DNA from: Alphaproteobacteria bacterium | GTDB taxonomy: Bacteria; Pseudomonadota; Alphaproteobacteria; Puniceispirillales; Marisalimonadaceae | Assembly: GCA_016777705.1 (NCBI GenBank) | Contig: JADHQW010000002.1 | Span: 1 to 38,874, forward strand | Direction: 5' to 3' | Length of the DNA stretch: 38,874 nt | Shown: positions 34,440 to 38,874 of the stretch, piece after piece | Position numbering within the stretch: position 1 is the first letter of the stretch | Layout of the letters: every line of letters starts with the position of its first letter | Notes under the pieces: generated by a model | The model's input: the letters and a program-made list of their open reading frames with translations, nothing else | Told to the model about the DNA's origin: nothing | Database searches by the model: none | Position numbers and translations under genes: made by a program

Positions 34440-35375
34440 TTATTTTAAACCAGATTGCTTTAAAGCTTTTCTTAAGTTATTTATTTCTTTTTCGCTGATT
34501 TTCATAAGCGGGGGACGAACAACAGCTTCCTTCATATGTCCAGTTAAAACTAATACTTCTTTCATCCTATTATGCATATCTAAAAATGGTGGTGAATAAA
34601 ATGCCTGAGCCAAAGGAAATATTTGATCATTTATTTTTTGGGCTTCTTGTAAATCTTTCTTCTGAATTGCTCTGAATAAAGCAACTTGAAAGTTTGCTAT
34701 CACACTACCTGCTCCAGACAAAAGACCTTTTGCACCCATAACAAGCGAAGACATTAACCAAGAACTATGAGTAGTTAGAACATTCACCGGATTAGATAAG
34801 TTTTGAAATGTTTTTATATGTTTTTCATGTAGCATAGGGTCATTTGACCAGTCTTTTATTGCCTTTATTGTAGGCACTATCTCAAATAATTTTAATAATG
34901 TTTCAAATGGATAAGTTAAGTTGCCAGAAGATGGATAATTAAAGCATATCAAGGGTAAATCTGTCACATCAGCAATTCTTTTAAAATGCTCAAGAGCCAT
35001 TTCTGGCCTTAGATGCCCTCCCATAGACATACTTTGTGGAGGAAAACAGAGTAAAGCAGAAGCTCCATTTTCTTGAGACATTTTAGCAATTTTAGCTGCT
35101 TCTATACTACCATCTGCATATACACCATTTATTATTGGAATAATGTCGCCAATTTCATCAAGTGAAAAATTCAATATTCTTTTTTGTTCTTCAAAATTAC
35201 ATGCATGCACTTCAGATGAGTGTCCGTTAATGGTGAGAGCAGATATTCCGTCAGTTAAAGCACAAGTTTTTATGTGCTTTCTACTAGATTTTTCGTCAAT
35301 TTGAAAATCTTTGTCAAAAGCTAACAATGTAGCTGGTATAACACCTTCTAATTTTATTTTATTTGAATGAGACAT
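34440..35375 (-). CDS. DapA/dihydrodipicolinate synthase-family lyase, atypical active site
   Basis: 311 residues of the class I TIM-barrel aldolase/lyase family. The Schiff-base lysine is K174 in KAIKDWSND. The canonical TTGE proton-relay motif reads HSSE (52-55), and the catalytic Tyr of the usual LYNVP motif aligns with F146 in CFNYPSSG, so two of the usual active-site positions differ. It is therefore not a DapA for lysine synthesis; it probably cleaves, condenses or hydrates another 2-keto acid. Convergent with boxB (19 bases between stops), divergent from the MaoC gene, with GGGGA before its ATG. Transcribed apart from the box operon, so membership of the pathway is uncertain. Confidence 0.87.
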   Translation of the reverse strand: MSHSNKIKLEGVIPATLLAFDKDFQIDEKSSRKHIKTCALTDGISALTINGHSSEVHACNFEEQKRILNFSLDEIGDIIPIINGVYADGSIEAAKIAKMSQENGASALLCFPPQSMSMGGHLRPEMALEHFKRIADVTDLPLICFNYPSSGNLTYPFETLLKLFEIVPTIKAIKDWSNDPMLHEKHIKTFQNLSNPVNVLTTHSSWLMSSLVMGAKGLLSGAGSVIANFQVALFRAIQKKDLQEAQKINDQIFPLAQAFYSPPFLDMHNRMKEVLVLTGHMKEAVVRPPLMKISEKEINNLRKALKQSGLK

Positions 35376-35468
35376 TTAAATCCCCATAAAAAATTTATTT
35401 TTATTTAATATAAAATACATTATCATTTAAAATAATTTTTTAAACATATTAAAATAAGAGATTAAAAA

Positions 35469-35927
35469 ATGGTAATTATTGAAAGTCCATCAGAAATTAA
35501 AAAATTCATCGACAAACCATTAACTCCAAGTGAGTGGTATGACGTTACTCAAGATAAAATTAACAAATTTGCAGACTCAACATCAGATCACCAATGGATC
35601 CATATAGATGAAGAAAGAGCTAAAAAAGAAATGCCTGATGGAAAAACTATAGCACATGGTTATTTCATGGTATCTCTACTTCCAAAACTTGCAGCGCAAA
35701 ATGCAGAAATCAGAAATACTTCTAGAACATTAAATTATGGTTCTGATAAAGTAAGATTTATTAATATGGTTAAGGTAGGTTCACAAGTTAGATTAAATAG
35801 AACTATTATATCGTGTGAGAAAATGAATAACGGTGGTTTTAGAGTAGTCAATAAATGCGAATTAGAAATTAAAGATGAAGATAAACCAGCTTTTATCGCT
35901 GAGACAATTTCTTTAGTTTTTCCTTGA
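35469..35927 (+). CDS. MaoC-family (R)-specific enoyl-CoA hydratase
   Basis: 152 residues, hot-dog fold. The catalytic Asp40-x4-His45 pair lies in STSDHQWIHID, followed by GKTIAHGYFMVSLLP (58-72), the family signature. It hydrates trans-2-enoyl-CoA to (R)-3-hydroxyacyl-CoA. The downstream MDR-family gene starts 20 bases after its stop. It lies after a 93-base AT-rich gap shared with the divergent lyase gene. It may serve general fatty acid or aromatic-derived acyl-CoA metabolism. Confidence 0.9.
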   Translation: MVIIESPSEIKKFIDKPLTPSEWYDVTQDKINKFADSTSDHQWIHIDEERAKKEMPDGKTIAHGYFMVSLLPKLAAQNAEIRNTSRTLNYGSDKVRFINMVKVGSQVRLNRTIISCEKMNNGGFRVVNKCELEIKDEDKPAFIAETISLVFP

Positions 35928-35947
35928 AAAAAGCAAAAGGAACAAAA

Positions 35948-36916
35948 ATGAAAGCTATTGTTTGTAATAATTTTGGACCCATCCAAGATATTGAATATAA
36001 AGAAGTAGATCAACCAAAACTTGACGATGATAGTGTAATTATAGATGTAAAATCTGTTGGTGTAAATTTTCCTGACGGCCTATTAGTTCAAGGAAAATAT
36101 CAGTTAAAACCTGAAACACCCTTTATACCTGGAATGGAAGTTTCAGGTGAAATAATGAAAACAGGTCAGCACGTATCAAATTTTAAAATTGGTGATAGAG
36201 TGACTGCATTATCACAATTAAACGGGTATGCTGAACAAACTGCAGTTAAAGAGAGTTCTGTATTCAAAATACCTGAAAACATGTCATTTGATGATTCATG
36301 CGCTTTATTATGTGCATATGGTACTTCCCATTATGCTCTAAAACAAAGAGGCAGACTTCAGAAAGGAGAATTACTTGTAGTTTTAGGAGCGTCTGGTTCT
36401 ACCGGATTAGCCGCAATACAAATTGGCAAAATTATGGGCGCTAAAGTGATTGCTGTAGCGTCTAATGATGAAAAACAAAAAATAGCTAAAGACAATGGAG
36501 CAGATATATCTATTGGATACGATAATTTAAAAGAAGAGTTGAAAACTATTTCAGATGGTAAAGGTGTTGATGTTATATTTGATCCTGTAGGAGGAGATAT
36601 TTTTGAAACTGTAGCAAGAACTATGGCTAGAAACGGTAGGCTATTAGTCATTGGGTTTGCTTCAGGTACTATCCCAAAATTAGCGGTTAACTTAGCTCTT
36701 GTTAAAGAATTTAGTGTTGTAGGTGTTTTTTGGGGTGCTTTTACCAGAGGAGAACCTGAAAGGTACAAAGAAAATATGATTGAGCTTTTTCATTGGTATG
36801 AAAATAAATTAATTAAACCTCTTGTAGAAGAAAAATTTCCTTTGTCAGAAGCTAGTATGGTTTTAGAAAAAATTCTTTCCCGAGGAGCCAAAGGTAAAAT
36901 AATATTAAAGCCATAA
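35948..36916 (+). CDS. Zinc-less MDR protein, NADPH:quinone oxidoreductase-like
   Basis: 322 residues from ATG 35948, preceded by AAGGA; the open frame back to TTG 35924 has no ribosome binding site there. The GroES-like N-terminal domain is followed by a Rossmann domain with GASGSTG (147-153). NFPDGLLVQGKYQ near the N terminus and EKILSRGAKGKIILKP at the C terminus fit the QOR/enoyl reductase branch. Zinc ligands of alcohol dehydrogenases are missing. It may reduce quinones or enoyl/acrylyl-type CoA esters with NADPH. Probable operon with the MaoC hydratase. Confidence 0.9.
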   Translation: MKAIVCNNFGPIQDIEYKEVDQPKLDDDSVIIDVKSVGVNFPDGLLVQGKYQLKPETPFIPGMEVSGEIMKTGQHVSNFKIGDRVTALSQLNGYAEQTAVKESSVFKIPENMSFDDSCALLCAYGTSHYALKQRGRLQKGELLVVLGASGSTGLAAIQIGKIMGAKVIAVASNDEKQKIAKDNGADISIGYDNLKEELKTISDGKGVDVIFDPVGGDIFETVARTMARNGRLLVIGFASGTIPKLAVNLALVKEFSVVGVFWGAFTRGEPERYKENMIELFHWYENKLIKPLVEEKFPLSEASMVLEKILSRGAKGKIILKP

Positions 36917-36948
36917 TCATGTATAATTAATTTATTTAAATTATGATT
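36915..36948. terminator. Possible bidirectional terminator, weak
   Basis: AATCAT (36915-36920) and ATGATT (36943-36948) flank an AT-rich loop between the convergent MDR and znuB genes. The stem is short and the loop long. Confidence 0.2.
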
Positions 36949-36951
36949 CTA

Positions 36952-37758
36952 TTATTCCTTTTTTAGAAACATTCCAAAAAAATGGGAAATAAAAAACAAA
37001 ACTGCACTAACTACTACTATTGATGGTCCGGATGGCGCATCAATTTCTACTGATAGATAAATACCTAAAATTACTGATATAATTCCCAATAGGGTTGCAA
37101 CAATAGCCATCATTTCTGGAGAATTTACCAACCTCCTAGATGTTGCCGCAGGTATTATCAACATTGCTGTTATCAAAAGTAATCCAATAATTTGAATTGA
37201 TACTGCAACAACGATTGTAAGAATTGAAGTTAAAAGTAGATTTATAAACAAAGGGTTTACCCCTTCAGCTTTTGCCAGATCCTCATCGATAGTGACTAAA
37301 AGTAATGATGACCAATTTAAACAAATAATTATTACTACAAATAATACTGCTAAATACATACCCCAGAGATCATTCTGTGTTACAGCTAGAATATCACCAA
37401 ACAAGAAAGCATGAACGTCGATTTTAATTCTATTCATTGAAATAACTATAATACCAATTGAAAGAGCTAGATGAGCCAATACACCTAATAAAGTATCAGA
37501 GGATAAAAGTTTACTTTGTTGTAACCATAAAAATAGAATACCAAACAATAAACATGTAAACACTATACCTAAATTAATGCCTACACCCATTAAAATACCT
37601 AATCCTACTCCAAGCAAAGAGCTGTGCGCTATTGATTCACCATAATAAGACATTCTTCTCCATACAACGAAACAACCTACTAGGCCTGATATCATAGCAA
37701 CTGCCAACCCTGCTAAAATACCTCTAAGAATAAAAGGATCAGTTATTTTCTTCTCCAA
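36952..37758 (-). CDS. znuB: Zinc ABC importer permease ZnuB
   Basis: 268 residues of the ABC-3 family with about seven to eight hydrophobic helices. LVGCFVVWRRMSYYGESIAH and SSLLGVGLG near the N terminus, then LVTIDEDLAKAEGVNP (the cytoplasmic coupling loop) and LITAMLIIPAATSRRL are characteristic. It is the inner-membrane channel for Zn2+ (manganese permeases are similar). The start is TTG 37758 within the end of znuC (20-base overlap), giving MEKKITDPFILRG, which matches the family N terminus. Regulated with zur and znuC in one leftward operon. Confidence 0.9.
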   Translation of the reverse strand: MEKKITDPFILRGILAGLAVAMISGLVGCFVVWRRMSYYGESIAHSSLLGVGLGILMGVGINLGIVFTCLLFGILFLWLQQSKLLSSDTLLGVLAHLALSIGIIVISMNRIKIDVHAFLFGDILAVTQNDLWGMYLAVLFVVIIICLNWSSLLLVTIDEDLAKAEGVNPLFINLLLTSILTIVVAVSIQIIGLLLITAMLIIPAATSRRLVNSPEMMAIVATLLGIISVILGIYLSVEIDAPSGPSIVVVSAVLFFISHFFGMFLKKE

Positions 37759-38497
37759 TGATAAAATTCTGATTATTATGATTATGTCTACTATCAGAGT
37801 GTTGGTAGACAGCCATCATGTTTGCCATATCTTTTCCAAACATTGAAATAAATTCTGGATCTTTTGTAATTTGCTGAGGTTTACCTGAACAACATATGTG
37901 ATTAGAAAGACATAGTACCCTCTTGGTAGAAACCATAACTAGATGTAAATCATGAGATACCATCAAAATACTAAGGTTTCTTTTTTTATAAATGGACTGT
38001 AAAAGTTTATAGAAATTCATTTGACCTGAAATATCTAAATTTTGAGCTGGTTCGTCCAAAATAAGTAAGTCTGGATTATTTAATAGACTTCTAGCCAACA
38101 AAACTCTTTGCATTTCACCACCAGATAAAATTGATAATTGTTTATCAATGATTTTATCAATCTGTGTTTCTAAGATAACTTGTTGAAATGAGATTTTATC
38201 AAATTTTTTTCTAACTGTTATGAAGCTTTTAACATTTATAGGTATTGTATTTATAACTTTGATACTTTGAGGCATATAGCCTATTTTTAAGCCTTCCTTT
38301 TTATTAATTTCTCCAAATTCAGGTTTATAAAAGCCCATAAGACATTTTAAAAGCATCGTCTTACCAGCACCGTTAGGGCCAATTATAGAAACAAAATCAT
38401 TTTTATTAATCTGAATATCAATATTTTTTAAAATAGATTTTTGATTCTTAATTACGCTAATGTTTTTAGCAGATATGAGTGCATTTATTGATTTCAT
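37739..38497 (-). CDS. znuC: Zinc ABC importer ATPase ZnuC
   Basis: About 252 residues from ATG 38497, chosen because it overlaps the zur stop as ATGA; a TTG at 38509 in frame is less likely. Walker A GPNGAGKT is at 40-47, the signature LSGGEMQRVLLARSL and Walker B LLILDEPAQNLD follow. The C-terminal tail HSDSRHNHNNQN carries several His residues, as in many zinc importer ATPases and possibly metal-binding. It supplies energy to ZnuB. The binding protein ZnuA is not in the window and may lie beyond base 38874. Confidence 0.92.
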   Translation of the reverse strand: MKSINALISAKNISVIKNQKSILKNIDIQINKNDFVSIIGPNGAGKTMLLKCLMGFYKPEFGEINKKEGLKIGYMPQSIKVINTIPINVKSFITVRKKFDKISFQQVILETQIDKIIDKQLSILSGGEMQRVLLARSLLNNPDLLILDEPAQNLDISGQMNFYKLLQSIYKKRNLSILMVSHDLHLVMVSTKRVLCLSNHICCSGKPQQITKDPEFISMFGKDMANMMAVYQHSDSRHNHNNQNFIIGEENN

Positions 38498-38874
38498 TTT
38501 TGAATACAATCATTGCAATGACCTTCAATTTCTAAAGTAGTGTTACTTACTATGAAATCTCTTTTGTTGGCAGATTTAAAAATATTTTCAGTTAAATTTT
38601 TATCACAACATTCTTTATAAATATTACATATTTTACAAATAAGAAAATAACATTCCTTATGAACTTTAGGGTGAAAACAACCAACATATGAATTAATAGA
38701 ATTTAATTTATGTATGAAACCATTCTCTATTAAAAAATCTATCGCTCTATATATTGTAGGTGGATGAGCTCTTTTTCCTGTAACTTCAGTAAAAACATCT
38801 AAAATTTCATAAGCTTTTATCGGTTTCTTATACTTTATAATTATTTCAAATATTTTTTGACGTATTTCTGTAAA
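38494..38874 (-). CDS. zur: Zur, Fur-family zinc uptake regulator (5' end outside window)
   Basis: The last 126 codons are present; the start lies beyond base 38874. A winged-helix segment (KRAHPPTIYRAIDFLIENGF) is followed by the dimerisation/metal domain: CFHPKVHKECYFLICKICN, with the CxxC pair C-K-I-C, and a C-terminal H-C-N-D-C pair for the structural zinc. The HPPT-YRA-DFL and FLIC-x2-C patterns are those of Zur rather than Fur. Zinc-bound Zur represses zinc importers; here it is the first known gene of zur-znuC-znuB and so probably autoregulated. The stop TGA overlaps the znuC ATG by 4 bases. Confidence 0.9.
   Translation of the reverse strand, partial: FTEIRQKIFEIIIKYKKPIKAYEILDVFTEVTGKRAHPPTIYRAIDFLIENGFIHKLNSINSYVGCFHPKVHKECYFLICKICNIYKECCDKNLTENIFKSANKRDFIVSNTTLEIEGHCNDCIQK

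Noticed and set aside
34421-34445. Hairpin between the convergent boxB and lyase genes
   Set aside because: Only a 5-base ATCTT/AAGAT match with an A/T loop; indistinguishable from chance.
36358-36768. 136-residue leftward open frame inside the MDR gene
   Set aside because: It is antisense to a clear Rossmann-domain coding sequence and has low-complexity composition typical of shadow frames. The same applies to the other short antisense frames, such as 1538-1915, 8426-8806 and 31736-32128.
1-38874. tRNA, rRNA, CRISPR arrays, insertion sequences and prophage genes
   Set aside because: Looked for but not seen: gaps are too short for rRNA, no spaced direct repeats, no transposase, integrase or phage-like frame was recognised.

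Overview
The window looks like a chromosomal stretch of an AT-rich (about one third G+C by eye), gene-dense bacterium, most likely a free-living marine alphaproteobacterium. The evidence is short or overlapping gene junctions, the zur-znuC-znuB order, LivHMGF and HyuAB operons, a bacterial APH/acyl-CoA dehydrogenase pair, and Box-pathway genes. The exact lineage cannot be fixed from the sequence. No rRNA, tRNA, CRISPR array, insertion sequence or phage gene was seen, and no gap between genes exceeds about 205 bases.

Layout. (1) 1-4128: lipid/acyl-CoA genes: a partial acyl-CoA dehydrogenase with its APH-like kinase partner, an SDR oxidoreductase and an AMP-forming acyl-CoA ligase. (2) 4177-15332: a module that looks built for an N-heteroaromatic acid. 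HyuB/HyuA (ATP-dependent lactam or hydantoin opening) run leftward. Divergently transcribed are a molybdenum hydroxylase (FAD subunit plus a fused 2Fe-2S/Moco subunit), a 6-hydroxynicotinate reductase-like Fe-S protein, a UPF0280 (ApbE-like fold) protein and a BenE-type permease. (3) 15537-20180: a complete branched-chain-amino-acid-type ABC importer, with a hairpin terminator between the binding protein and the permeases. (4) 20249-28802: a second molybdenum hydroxylase whose Fe-S gene is separated from its Moco and FAD genes by a CoA ligase, a cupin, an HpaB-family flavin monooxygenase and an enoyl-CoA hydratase; its Moco subunit carries a fused CoxG/SRPBCC domain. (5) 28897-34420: benzoate-CoA ligase, alpha/beta hydrolase, BoxC and BoxB, the upper benzoyl-CoA epoxidation pathway. 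(6) 34440-36916: an atypical DapA-family lyase, a MaoC hydratase and a zinc-less quinone reductase-like MDR protein. (7) 36952-38874: zur-znuC-znuB for zinc uptake, unrelated to the rest.

Together, regions 2-6 read as an island for uptake (ABC importer, BenE permease), CoA activation (two ligases), ring oxidation or reduction (two molybdenum hydroxylases, HpaB-like, BoxB, HNR-like) and ring-opening/beta-oxidation steps for aromatic and possibly N-heterocyclic carboxylates. BoxA, BoxD, a flavin reductase for the HpaB-like enzyme, Mo-enzyme maturation factors and any dedicated transcriptional regulator are absent from the window. The most unusual items are the HyuAB/hydroxylase/HNR-like/UPF0280 module and the split, CoxG-fused molybdoenzyme cluster around an HpaB homologue with altered active-site residues.
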